This document shows, in pieces, positions 26,532-34,379 of a stretch of DNA of 64,000 bases. Numbering within the stretch: the stretch's first letter is position 1; each line of letters begins with the position of its first letter. The stretch lies in NCBI GenBank assembly GCA_005223045.1, contig NJBM01000006.1, forward strand, positions 243,498 to 307,497. Reading direction: 5' to 3'. The notes under the pieces are model-generated. The model saw nothing but the letters and a program-made list of their open reading frames with translations, made no database searches and was not told the DNA's origin. Both the position numbers and the translations under genes were made by a program. The stretch is from Planctomycetes bacterium B3_Pla. GTDB taxonomy: Bacteria > Planctomycetota > Phycisphaerae > Sedimentisphaerales > Anaerobacaceae.

Positions 26532-26654
26532 ATGGCTGCTTTGAACACGGCTCTCAGTTTGTCAGGACTTGGCAGAGCTGCGAACCAGAACTGGAGGCAT
26601 GCAAGCCAAGCCGGAAACCGGCCCAAATGGATGAGGGGATTCAAAGACTACTAA
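26532..26654 (+). CDS. Forty-residue protein ending in the pseudopilin KDY peptide
   Basis: A short gene starting at ATG 26532 with a near-perfect AGGAGG site (AAAGGAGGAGAAGAT precedes the ATG). The product begins MAALNTALSLSGLGR and ends NRPKWMRGFKDY, the same closing peptide as the three tandem pseudopilins ([24 protein letters not shown]). It has no signal peptide, cysteine or membrane segment. It may be a true small protein, or the surviving end of a pseudopilin gene whose body was lost. The strong ribosome-binding site favours a translated gene. Confidence 0.6.
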   Translation: MAALNTALSLSGLGRAANQNWRHASQAGNRPKWMRGFKDY

Positions 26655-26664
26655 AGTCGGCGCG

Positions 26665-26680
26665 AAAAGACTGGTCTTTT
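26665..26680. terminator. Short AT-rich hairpin between convergent genes
   Basis: AAAAGA-CTGG-TCTTTT, symmetric, lies between the end of the 40-codon gene and the stop of the minus-strand regulator. It could terminate in either direction, though the stem is weak. Confidence 0.35.
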
Positions 26681-26685
26681 GGAGA

Positions 26686-27264
26686 CTAATAGATAATCGC
26701 GTTCGCCTCTTCGATCTTGTGGATAACCTCAGTGGCATCGGCAGAGTAAGGGACGTAGCCGTCGAAGCCTTTTTGCAGCAGTGCTTCCGCTTCGGAGTCG
26801 CTTAGCTGGTTGGCAATCGCTATGACCTTGATAGTCCGCAGATCCTCATTGTCCCGAATGCCCTGGCAGATACTTGTTGCGTCTATGTCGTCAGCCAAAA
26901 AGCCCACCAGCAAAACGTGCGGCGCGAATTTCAACAGTGCCGCCCCGGCTTCAAAACTAGTCCGAACGGTTTGCACTTCGTAGCCGGCCTTGCTCTGCAG
27001 AATCTCGGCCAGAGCCGAAGTGGTCTTATCGTTGCTGTCGGCTATCAGTATCCGGATTTTGCCGACCGCCAACTCCTCCGTGGGCATGTTATGTACTTTC
27101 ATGAAGCGAATCAGTTCGCTGACTGGTATCCGTCGGTCTTTGCTGCCGGGTATGCGATAACCTTTGAGCTGGCCGTTGTCAAACCACTTCGAGACCGTTC
27201 GAGGAGCAACATGACAAATCTTGGCCACATCGCCTGTAGTTAGTACGTCTTTGCCTTTTGCCAT
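26686..27264 (-). CDS. Excisionase-type HTH plus response-regulator-like receiver protein
   Basis: A 192-residue regulator. Residues about 7-58 are a MerR/excisionase-type winged helix (VLTTGDVAKICHVAPRTVSKWFDNGQLKGYRIPGSKDRRIP), and residues about 68-190 form a CheY-like fold (IRILIADSNDKTT, HVLLVGFLAD, KVIAIANQL, GFDGYVPYSAD). The usual phospho-Asp at the end of beta-3 is not obvious: VGFLADDIDA is found there. ATG 27264 starts at MAKGKDVLTT; an upstream start at 27306 adds 14 residues. It may act as a phosphorylation-independent adaptor. Confidence 0.75.
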   Translation of the reverse strand: MAKGKDVLTTGDVAKICHVAPRTVSKWFDNGQLKGYRIPGSKDRRIPVSELIRFMKVHNMPTEELAVGKIRILIADSNDKTTSALAEILQSKAGYEVQTVRTSFEAGAALLKFAPHVLLVGFLADDIDATSICQGIRDNEDLRTIKVIAIANQLSDSEAEALLQKGFDGYVPYSADATEVIHKIEEANAIIY

Positions 27265-27575
27265 TTTCTCGATTCCCGCAACTGAAGTAATCAAAACCGT
27301 ACTCAATTAGTCGGTTCTAAATCGAGCGATGTTTAGCACACAATTGCAATTTCCAAGTTAGCAGCAAATAAATCGGGGTCTCAATAACATGACGTCCCAT
27401 AATTGCCTTTGACGGATAGAGAAACGATTTATGCGGCGGAGCAAAAAGCTCGTGCTCTGCCGGCGCATAGAGTCTCTATAATATCTTTGCTCTATCGCAC
27501 TCAAGACATTACAATTCCGCGGGTGTTCTTGTGTTTTTACCCTCTCGTGCATTTACGTGACGAGGAGATTTTGCC

Positions 27576-28694
27576 GTGCAGATATATTTGTCCCGGCCGG
27601 ACATAACAGAAAAAGAAATCGAAGCAGTCTGTGCGGTCCTTCGCGGCCCCGATCTCGCGCTTGGCCCGAAACTCGTGGAATTTGAGCTGGATTTCGCCGA
27701 GTATGTCGGCGCAAAGCGAGCAGTAACCGTCAACAGCGGAACGAGCGGCTTGTTCCTGTGCCTTACGGCACTGGGGATTGGTCCGGGCGACGAGGTGATT
27801 ACTACGCCGTTTACTTTTGTTGCCTCGGCGACTTCCATCATGATGGCCGGCGCCAGGCCCGTCTTTGTTGACATTGACCCGGCGAGTTTAAACATCGATC
27901 CGGCGAACATCGAATCGGCGATCACGGAAAAGACGAAGGCAATTCTGCCGGTAGAGGTCTTTGGAAATCCTGCCGGGCTTGACAATATCTGTGAGATTGC
28001 CGCCAAACACGATCTTGCGATAATTGAAGACAGTTGTGAAGCGCTCGGTTCGGCCCTGAATGGAAAAAAGGCCGGAACATTCGGCACGATGGGTGTATTT
28101 GCTTTTTACCCCAACAAGCAGATAACCACCGGCGAGGGCGGAATGATTGTGACCGACGACGATTCTCTGGCGGATATATGCGTATCGCTGCGCAACCAGG
28201 GAAGGAGCAAGAACGCCGGCCGGCCGGCCCACGAAAGATTAGGCTACAACTTTCGCCTCAGCGACATAAATTGTGCTCTCGGCATTGTGCAGCTTTCGAG
28301 AATTGACGAAATCAAAGCCAAACGCAGGCAAGTCGCCGAGTGGTACATGGAAATGTTGGCCGACGACGACCGACTGACAGTACCCGGCGAGCCGCCCGGC
28401 TGTGATATGAGCTGGTTTGTCTTCGTTGTGCGACTCACAACAGAGGGCTTCACTGTAGAGCTGCGGGACCGGATTCTGCGGCAAATGGCAAGCCGGAACA
28501 TCCAGGTCGGCAATTATTTCCCGCCGGTGCATCTCCAGCCGTTCATAGCCGAACAATTCGGCTGCAATCGCGGCGATTTCCCCGTCGCCGAATCCGTGAG
28601 CGAACGTACTATCGCCCTGCCGTTCCACAATAATCTGCCGAAAGACCAGGTCGCAACTGTCTGCGAGACGTTAAAACAACTTTTGTCAGGATAA
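27576..28694 (+). CDS. DegT/DnrJ/EryC1/StrS-family sugar aminotransferase
   Basis: A 372-residue PLP enzyme of the family that aminates keto-sugar nucleotides for surface polysaccharides. Landmarks: TVNSGTSGLFLCLTALGIGPGDEV, TPFTFVASA, IEDSCEALGS, and the PLP lysine in FYPNKQITTGEGG. The C-terminal HLQPFIAEQFG segment is typical. Start at GTG 27576 with GAGGAGA seven bases upstream. It stands alone, with no other sugar-nucleotide genes adjacent, so its substrate is open. Confidence 0.9.
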   Translation: MQIYLSRPDITEKEIEAVCAVLRGPDLALGPKLVEFELDFAEYVGAKRAVTVNSGTSGLFLCLTALGIGPGDEVITTPFTFVASATSIMMAGARPVFVDIDPASLNIDPANIESAITEKTKAILPVEVFGNPAGLDNICEIAAKHDLAIIEDSCEALGSALNGKKAGTFGTMGVFAFYPNKQITTGEGGMIVTDDDSLADICVSLRNQGRSKNAGRPAHERLGYNFRLSDINCALGIVQLSRIDEIKAKRRQVAEWYMEMLADDDRLTVPGEPPGCDMSWFVFVVRLTTEGFTVELRDRILRQMASRNIQVGNYFPPVHLQPFIAEQFGCNRGDFPVAESVSERTIALPFHNNLPKDQVATVCETLKQLLSG

Positions 28695-28719
28695 ACAGCA
28701 TAGTTCCGGCATTTTCGAT

Positions 28720-28756
28720 TTGGCATCGCCTGTTTTTCATACTACTATTTTAGTAG
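28720..28756 (+). promoter_or_regulatory. Promoter with an overlapping palindrome, upstream of a small membrane protein
   Basis: TTGGCA (28720-28725), 17 bases, TACTAT (28743-28748). The -10 box lies inside a perfect palindrome CTACTA-TTT-TAGTAG (28742-28756), which could be an operator. Confidence 0.45.
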
Positions 28757-28827
28757 AGGTAACTACGAGAGACCGGCTGGGAGAGGGACGGCCGAATAAA
28801 TGTTGCTTATAGGAAGGGGGAATCTTA

Positions 28828-29094
28828 GTGAGGGGTTGGAGAACTAAATTCATTTTCATGCTGATCGTCTATTTTGCCGGCTTTGCGACCGCTATCTACA
28901 CCTTGGCGCCCGCGCCCGATGGTAAAGTCGCCAGGTCTTCGGACAAGAACTCGCCGCTGTCACAGTTTGACTCGGAGCAATTCGTGGAATCTTTCAATTC
29001 AGGGATGCATAAGTGCCTTGATTTCGGCAAAGAAGCCGCCCTTCGCACAGCCACAATAGTAAAAAAGAAGGTCAAAGAGATGCGCGACGCGTAG
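28828..29094 (+). CDS. Small single-pass membrane protein of unknown function
   Basis: An 88-residue protein starting at GTG 28828 with AGGAAGGGGG upstream. It has one membrane helix at about 7-27 (KFIFMLIVYFAGFATAIYTL), a short linker and a C-terminal basic amphipathic helix (AALRTATIVKKKVKEMR). No family recognised. The strong ribosome-binding site and dedicated promoter support its being real. Confidence 0.6.
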   Translation: MRGWRTKFIFMLIVYFAGFATAIYTLAPAPDGKVARSSDKNSPLSQFDSEQFVESFNSGMHKCLDFGKEAALRTATIVKKKVKEMRDA

Positions 29095-29114
29095 AGCCGG
29101 CAGCGAGGTGCGCT

Positions 29115-31040
29115 TTACGGCATGTGCCTTAACTGCTCGTTAAACGTGCGCAGTTGAGCTTCAATGGCGCTAAGTATCCAGTCGATGTAGTGCAATCTGT
29201 GAACAGGTCGATGGTGCCCTTCGTTCATCAGGCCATATCGAACCGTCCTAACAAACCTGTTTATCGTCTGGCGGCTGATTTCCGTGGGTTCGGCGGCCCA
29301 TTTCTTCAACTGTTCATATTGCCGCTGTAATACCCGATTGCCCCGTAATTGTTCGGCGGTTAAATAATCGGCGGGATTGTAGGCCAATTGCAGGCCCTTG
29401 AGGCACACGATCAACGGCTCATAATCGGTCCTTTTCTCCAGACGAATGAACTTATACTGCTGGACATAGGTGGTCGCCTGTGCCGGAGGCTTATTTGCAA
29501 TCTCGTCCTCACCCAGGTACCATCTGCGTTTGCTCGTTCTGGCAAAGACAAGCTCTTCACCGTACTCGTACTGTTTAATCTCGTCATAACCCATCCTCGA
29601 GACCCACAGTCTGCCAGTGCGATTTCGCTCGGGTCCGCCGCCGAGCACGAGCAGGCATTTGACAAACGGCAGCTGGAGAATCTTTTGCCTGCCAAGCTGG
29701 CGTCTGCGAAGCTGGAAAGAAAGATGCAGGCTGTGCGCGCGGACATTGTAGAAATTGGCGATCTCACGGATCAGTTGATTGAGCAGCCAGGGGTCGGCCG
29801 TCGCCGGCCGGGACAGCTCGCCCGCGATGTTCAGCCTTCCCGGCGCCAGTTCCAAAAAACCGCTCCGCCGTGCCTGGTTGGTTGAGCCGCTGTGGTCGTC
29901 AATGTAGCCGCCCAGCTTCCAGGACAGAACATCAAGGCGGAAATCATGAAAGTATTTGAATCCGTCATATACCGGGTCAAACACTTTGCGGATGCTTCTT
30001 TGCGGCTCGACGGCAGCCGGGCCAAGATTGCTCAATTCAATCTCAATTCCAAGCGGAACCAGCCCCGGTTGAAGATTCGAACGAATCTGAGTCAGTTTTG
30101 CGCGGGCCACGCGAGCATCAAACATGCTTATTGACGCACGAACACTGTATTTGACATAATCAATAAGATCGTTCTGGTCATAGGGCATTGTCCTGAGACA
30201 CTCGTCAACGATCAAATTGGCTGCCATGCGGTTCGCATTTATCATCTGCAGGGCTGCAAGCAAACTCACCGACCGTTTGAAATACCTGTCTGAAGTACGC
30301 ATGCGATCGAGTTCGAAACGATATTGCGACTGAACCTGTTCCTCGAGCTGGTTGAGCAGAACTTGCTTGACGACCAACGCCAGGTAATTCTTGATAAATG
30401 GCCTGGCCTCCGGTTCGTCGTACAAGTGCCTTATGCTCGGCCTGGGGCGGTCCAGCTCGTGCTCGAGATAATAATCGCTGACGGCATCGCTGTGATAATG
30501 ACTCATGACCAGGTCACGTTCGGTGGTTGCCAACAGCTCCCGGTGAGCTCGACGTTCTGATTCGGCGTCCACAGTCCGTTCGCCGGGACGTGTGTGTCTT
30601 TTGATGAATCTCTCGATGCGTTTTCGCAGCCACAGCTCATGTATCAGATTAACGTGGAACCTGTCGCCGAAGTGCTTCTCCATCGAGTCGTGAGTTACCA
30701 GGTAGGCCTCGGCTCCGATGGGGCCATTTGCCGTGTTGACCTGAACCGTGTCTCTCTCGTAGCGTTTGCCCTCATACCTGTCGATTTCAGCCATCGCCGG
30801 AGCGGGGACATCGTGGATCACCAGGCCTTCGATTCTCGATGATCGCGCTGCAATGGCATAAAAATACACGTTGTCCGGGCTTACTTTTCGGTAGCGAGGC
30901 AGCAGAGCTGGTTCGGCAAACAGTGTCCCGCCGTCAATTTTCGAGGCCTTTTTGGCAAAGCTCAAGCCACTGACCGATTGGAAGATTCTTCTGTCCCGAA
31001 GGGAGCCATAGATAAATAGATTCGCTTTTCTGCTGTTCAT
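29115..31040 (-). CDS. Gamma-glutamylcyclotransferase-like domain fused to a putative amidoligase
   Basis: A 641-residue protein. Residues 7-115 have the GGCT/AIG2 pattern (LFIYGSLRD, then IDRYEGKRYERDTV). Residues 130-320 are a charged helical region. From 331 GIEIELSNLG, then WKLGGYIDDHSG (374-385), GFLELAPG (394-401) and AHSLHLSF (435-442) follow the motif order of glutamine-synthetase-fold amidoligases (GxExE, acidic loop, E-x-SP, HxxHxS). From memory of the family literature, such amidoligases occur beside AIG2-like cyclotransferases in peptide-modifying or gamma-glutamyl systems. The fusion would make and break gamma-glutamyl-type amide bonds. The amidoligase call is an inference from motif spacing. 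It follows the GT2 gene by 43 bases. Confidence 0.6.
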   Translation of the reverse strand: MNSRKANLFIYGSLRDRRIFQSVSGLSFAKKASKIDGGTLFAEPALLPRYRKVSPDNVYFYAIAARSSRIEGLVIHDVPAPAMAEIDRYEGKRYERDTVQVNTANGPIGAEAYLVTHDSMEKHFGDRFHVNLIHELWLRKRIERFIKRHTRPGERTVDAESERRAHRELLATTERDLVMSHYHSDAVSDYYLEHELDRPRPSIRHLYDEPEARPFIKNYLALVVKQVLLNQLEEQVQSQYRFELDRMRTSDRYFKRSVSLLAALQMINANRMAANLIVDECLRTMPYDQNDLIDYVKYSVRASISMFDARVARAKLTQIRSNLQPGLVPLGIEIELSNLGPAAVEPQRSIRKVFDPVYDGFKYFHDFRLDVLSWKLGGYIDDHSGSTNQARRSGFLELAPGRLNIAGELSRPATADPWLLNQLIREIANFYNVRAHSLHLSFQLRRRQLGRQKILQLPFVKCLLVLGGGPERNRTGRLWVSRMGYDEIKQYEYGEELVFARTSKRRWYLGEDEIANKPPAQATTYVQQYKFIRLEKRTDYEPLIVCLKGLQLAYNPADYLTAEQLRGNRVLQRQYEQLKKWAAEPTEISRQTINRFVRTVRYGLMNEGHHRPVHRLHYIDWILSAIEAQLRTFNEQLRHMP

Positions 31041-31083
31041 AACTGCTTCATCACTCTGGATATATCGTATTTCGTTTCAGCAA

Positions 31084-31779
31084 TCAATCCCCGCCCCGGA
31101 TTCGGTTTCGCAGCACCAACAGTTCCTTGAACGCTCGGAGAATCACTCGTATGTTTGCGCCGCTCTGCGCCCCGGCTGTCCGTGGATAATGATGTACTCC
31201 TTTCTGAGTCATGCTGTAACCCTTGCGGGCGGCCCGCGCCAGGATCTCGGTGTCGATCAGCGCGCCGGTGCTCGATAGCTCGATGTTATCAAAAATCTCC
31301 CTCTTATACAACTTGAAGGCGCAGTCTATGTCGCGGATTTTCAGACCGAAGAGCAAACAGACCAGTTTGGTCCAGCACCAGCCGTTGATCTTGCGTATGA
31401 CCGAGTCCCGACGATTGAGCCGGTAGCAGGTAACAATGTCGTGTTGCTCCATTAGTTCCAGCAGGGGCGGCATTTCACTAATATCGAATTGACCATCGCC
31501 GTCTGTATAGAAGACAAGCTCATTTGTTGCGGCTTTGAAACCGGACTGCAACGCTGCCCCATATCCAAGATTACGCTCGTGGTGCACGACTCTCACCCGG
31601 TTGTCTCGGCCGGCAATATCGTCGGCAATCCGCCCGGTATCGTCGGTGCTGCCGTCGTCAATGATGATTACCTCAAAATCAGCGCCGAGCTTTTCCAGAA
31701 CCGCGAGCGCCTTTTCGATGGTCCGCCCAACATTTTCCTGCTCATTATAACAGGGAAAAAAAACGCTGATTGAAACCAT
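31084..31779 (-). CDS. Glycosyltransferase family 2 (dolichyl/polyprenyl-phosphate sugar synthase type)
   Basis: A 231-residue GT-A enzyme: VSISVFFPCYNEQENVGRTI, the VIIIDDGSTDDTG nucleotide-binding loop, ERNLGYGAALQSGF and the DGDGQFD metal motif. It lacks C-terminal membrane helices, like Dpm1, so it probably loads a sugar on a polyprenyl phosphate. ATG 31779 overlaps the upstream stop in TAATG with AGAGG five bases ahead; GTG 31785 is less likely. The coupling to the polytopic protein suggests that this enzyme supplies its lipid-linked sugar donor. Confidence 0.9.
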   Translation of the reverse strand: MVSISVFFPCYNEQENVGRTIEKALAVLEKLGADFEVIIIDDGSTDDTGRIADDIAGRDNRVRVVHHERNLGYGAALQSGFKAATNELVFYTDGDGQFDISEMPPLLELMEQHDIVTCYRLNRRDSVIRKINGWCWTKLVCLLFGLKIRDIDCAFKLYKREIFDNIELSSTGALIDTEILARAARKGYSMTQKGVHHYPRTAGAQSGANIRVILRAFKELLVLRNRIRGGD

Positions 31780-34379
31780 TACCACCTCTTGCTCTGAGCT
31801 ATCTTGCGCAATTCATACAAATATTGCATCTCTCTTGCTTCATATACGTTCTTAAGTTTTGTATTTCTCTGTCTCTGGGCGACACCCTTCAAATGGATGC
31901 ACGCAATGTGCGCCGCTTGGGTCTTGAGGCGATAGCCGTCCTGTTTGGCCCAGCTACCCATATTCTCGGCGAATTCCTTGACGTAGTTCTCGCAGAACTT
32001 TTCGACCTCTGGTTTCAGCTCAGCGGAACTTGCAAAGGCGAGCATTTCCAATAATGGCGTTGGCGACGGTTTCAATTCGAAGGCTTTGAGAGCGAAGCCA
32101 AACCCCTCCCTTCTTTCGTCCGCCGTTCCCCGGCGATACAAGAGCCAGTTATGGGCGCGAATGAGATTCGTATGGTAGTCATCCGGGTAGATGGTCTTGC
32201 CGGTGAATATGCCCTCGAAAAGCTCCCGGCCCTGGGGCGTTCTTATGTCAACGTACAACTTCTGTCTGTTATTGAGAAAGATGAGCCGCCAATTGGGATG
32301 TTGCTCGATTGCTCTTATGGCATGGTAGGAGGGTTTGCTCCTGGAACCGCCAAAAACTGCGGCCGGCATCAAGACTACCCAAACATTGCGGCTTTCAAGC
32401 TCTCGGTTCATGGACTGGCCGATCTTGGTGCTATCTTCAGAGGTCAGTATTTGTTCCAGACGCCGACCTTTAAAGCTGGCTTCCATCTGTGCAGTCCGAA
32501 GTACCTCATGTCCGATCGAACCAGGGGGGCCTCCGGACATGATATACGACCAGTCGTCGAAAGCCTTGCGGTCGTAAGCCGCTTGTGCCCTGCCGTCCAT
32601 AAACAATTGCAGAGGCGTACTCCCCGTTTCGCAGGGCTCCTGGCCCCATGCAATAAAGCCGCCCTCGGTCCAGTAGTTAAGCATTTTACCTTCGAGTTTG
32701 TTGTCCTTTATAAACTTCAGGGCGTAAAACGGTTTGGCGTCGGACGCTGTCATCCGCAGGAAAACAGAACTCAGTTTCGCATCGGCGGGCCAGGCGTCAA
32801 GATAAATGCGCTTGAACTTGAGCCCCCACCACGTGCCGAAATACAGAACCGCCACGGCACTGGCAATGGTAAGGCTCAGTTGCAAATCATACGGCATCGG
32901 AGAAACAACCAGGCGATTCTTCTTCTGGAAATTGAGCATCACCGAAATTGCGCGAATAATTTGGTCGATGAGCATCGCTATGACCGGGCAGGCTGCGATA
33001 GCCGCTATCGGTATAAACCTGCGGGAACGAATAGCCATGTAAATAGTAAGGGCCGCGATTATCATTAGCGCCAGATCGATCTTGGGCCACCGGTACTCGT
33101 CGGAACTCCTGGCCTTGCGCTTTCGCCTTCGACCGGCGGGACGCGGAATCAGTATCAGGACAAAAACCCAAACAAACAGACTTGCCAATGCGATGATGAA
33201 CATCACCAGGAAAGGCACTGCAGTGCCGACAGGGTTGGTCCAATCGAAAGCGGCCTTCCATTCGTGGATGTCACGCCAGCGCTCGGCGTGCTCGCTGATG
33301 CTGATAACAAAAGTATGAGTAAGGTTCGTCAAATGAAACGGGTTGAACACGATTGTGGCCGCTAAAGTGACTACACCGGCGGCGACCGTGTGGCAGATAC
33401 CACGTGCATCGAGAGAAATTAACGTCCGCCTGAAGTAGTGCAGCACGCCGGCAAACACCGCATAAGCAAATACCATCAAGAAGATGAGCCCACCGGACAT
33501 TCGGATGATCTTGGCAAAACAGATCAAAACGAGTGTGTAGGCAATAAGAGATGAGATAAGAGCGGTTTTCTTGTGGATGCCCGTGGGCAGGTTCAACCCT
33601 ACGAATGCAGTCAGCACTATGAATACATAGATGTACCCGCCGTGGACATTGCACCAGAAAACCGTCACCGGGACAATCAGCCATATATATAGTATGTTTC
33701 GGTATGTCGCCAGCACAAGTATGAGCAGAAAAACGGCGACCAGCATGTTTGAGAAACCTGCCGGACGAACGTCGAGAAAAGAACGCCCCGTGAACATTGC
33801 AAAGCATGAGAAAACGGCGCAGAGCGCCGGATTGGCTCCCAGCAATCTGCCGGTGTAATAGACACAAATCACCGTTATTATGTAGATGGCGAATTTCCAA
33901 TAAACCAGCGCATTGGACGAAAAGCTCACGCCGTCCGCGTACGACGATTTGGGAACGAGCGAATAGAAGATCACATGTGTCAGCCAGTTCTGGTTCACCC
34001 AGCCGGTAGGATGCCAGTATTTGACTCTTTCGATGCCGGCTTTGTCGGCAATCCACTGCGCCCAGTCAGGCCACGTTCTGATCTCCGCCTCCGTCGGTCC
34101 CGCTTTGTGCGAGTTAGCGCTGAACGGCTCGACGGTATCGACGCCGTGATTGACAAAGTGTCGCCCGCAGGCCATAGCGACCCAGGTATCCCCGGCGGCG
34201 ACCATGTGCGTACAGGCATGGACGGTGAAAACGAGCATCGCCAGCCAGCCGATAATCATGGGCCAGCCCGAGAATGCAGTGCGCCCGAGTGGTTTGATTT
34301 CCTGCTCAGGCGCTGCCGAATCGCCCACACTCGGAGTGGCCGGTACACTGCGTTTCCTGGTCTTTACTCGCTTAGCCAT
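31779..34379 (-). CDS. Large polytopic membrane protein, GT-C glycosyltransferase-like
   Basis: An 866-residue protein with a short basic N-terminus, about ten to eleven membrane helices between residues 38 and 500, and a soluble C-terminal domain of about 330 residues. The first loop reads AGDTWVAMACGRHFVNHG, then EPFSANS and HPTGWVNQNWLTHVIFYSL, a pattern shared by predicted GT-C-fold transferases whose first loop carries the catalytic acid. Together with the coupled GT2 it suggests transfer of a lipid-linked sugar onto an exported acceptor. The start overlaps the aspartate aminotransferase stop by 16 bases. Confidence 0.7.
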   Translation of the reverse strand: MAKRVKTRKRSVPATPSVGDSAAPEQEIKPLGRTAFSGWPMIIGWLAMLVFTVHACTHMVAAGDTWVAMACGRHFVNHGVDTVEPFSANSHKAGPTEAEIRTWPDWAQWIADKAGIERVKYWHPTGWVNQNWLTHVIFYSLVPKSSYADGVSFSSNALVYWKFAIYIITVICVYYTGRLLGANPALCAVFSCFAMFTGRSFLDVRPAGFSNMLVAVFLLILVLATYRNILYIWLIVPVTVFWCNVHGGYIYVFIVLTAFVGLNLPTGIHKKTALISSLIAYTLVLICFAKIIRMSGGLIFLMVFAYAVFAGVLHYFRRTLISLDARGICHTVAAGVVTLAATIVFNPFHLTNLTHTFVISISEHAERWRDIHEWKAAFDWTNPVGTAVPFLVMFIIALASLFVWVFVLILIPRPAGRRRKRKARSSDEYRWPKIDLALMIIAALTIYMAIRSRRFIPIAAIAACPVIAMLIDQIIRAISVMLNFQKKNRLVVSPMPYDLQLSLTIASAVAVLYFGTWWGLKFKRIYLDAWPADAKLSSVFLRMTASDAKPFYALKFIKDNKLEGKMLNYWTEGGFIAWGQEPCETGSTPLQLFMDGRAQAAYDRKAFDDWSYIMSGGPPGSIGHEVLRTAQMEASFKGRRLEQILTSEDSTKIGQSMNRELESRNVWVVLMPAAVFGGSRSKPSYHAIRAIEQHPNWRLIFLNNRQKLYVDIRTPQGRELFEGIFTGKTIYPDDYHTNLIRAHNWLLYRRGTADERREGFGFALKAFELKPSPTPLLEMLAFASSAELKPEVEKFCENYVKEFAENMGSWAKQDGYRLKTQAAHIACIHLKGVAQRQRNTKLKNVYEAREMQYLYELRKIAQSKRW

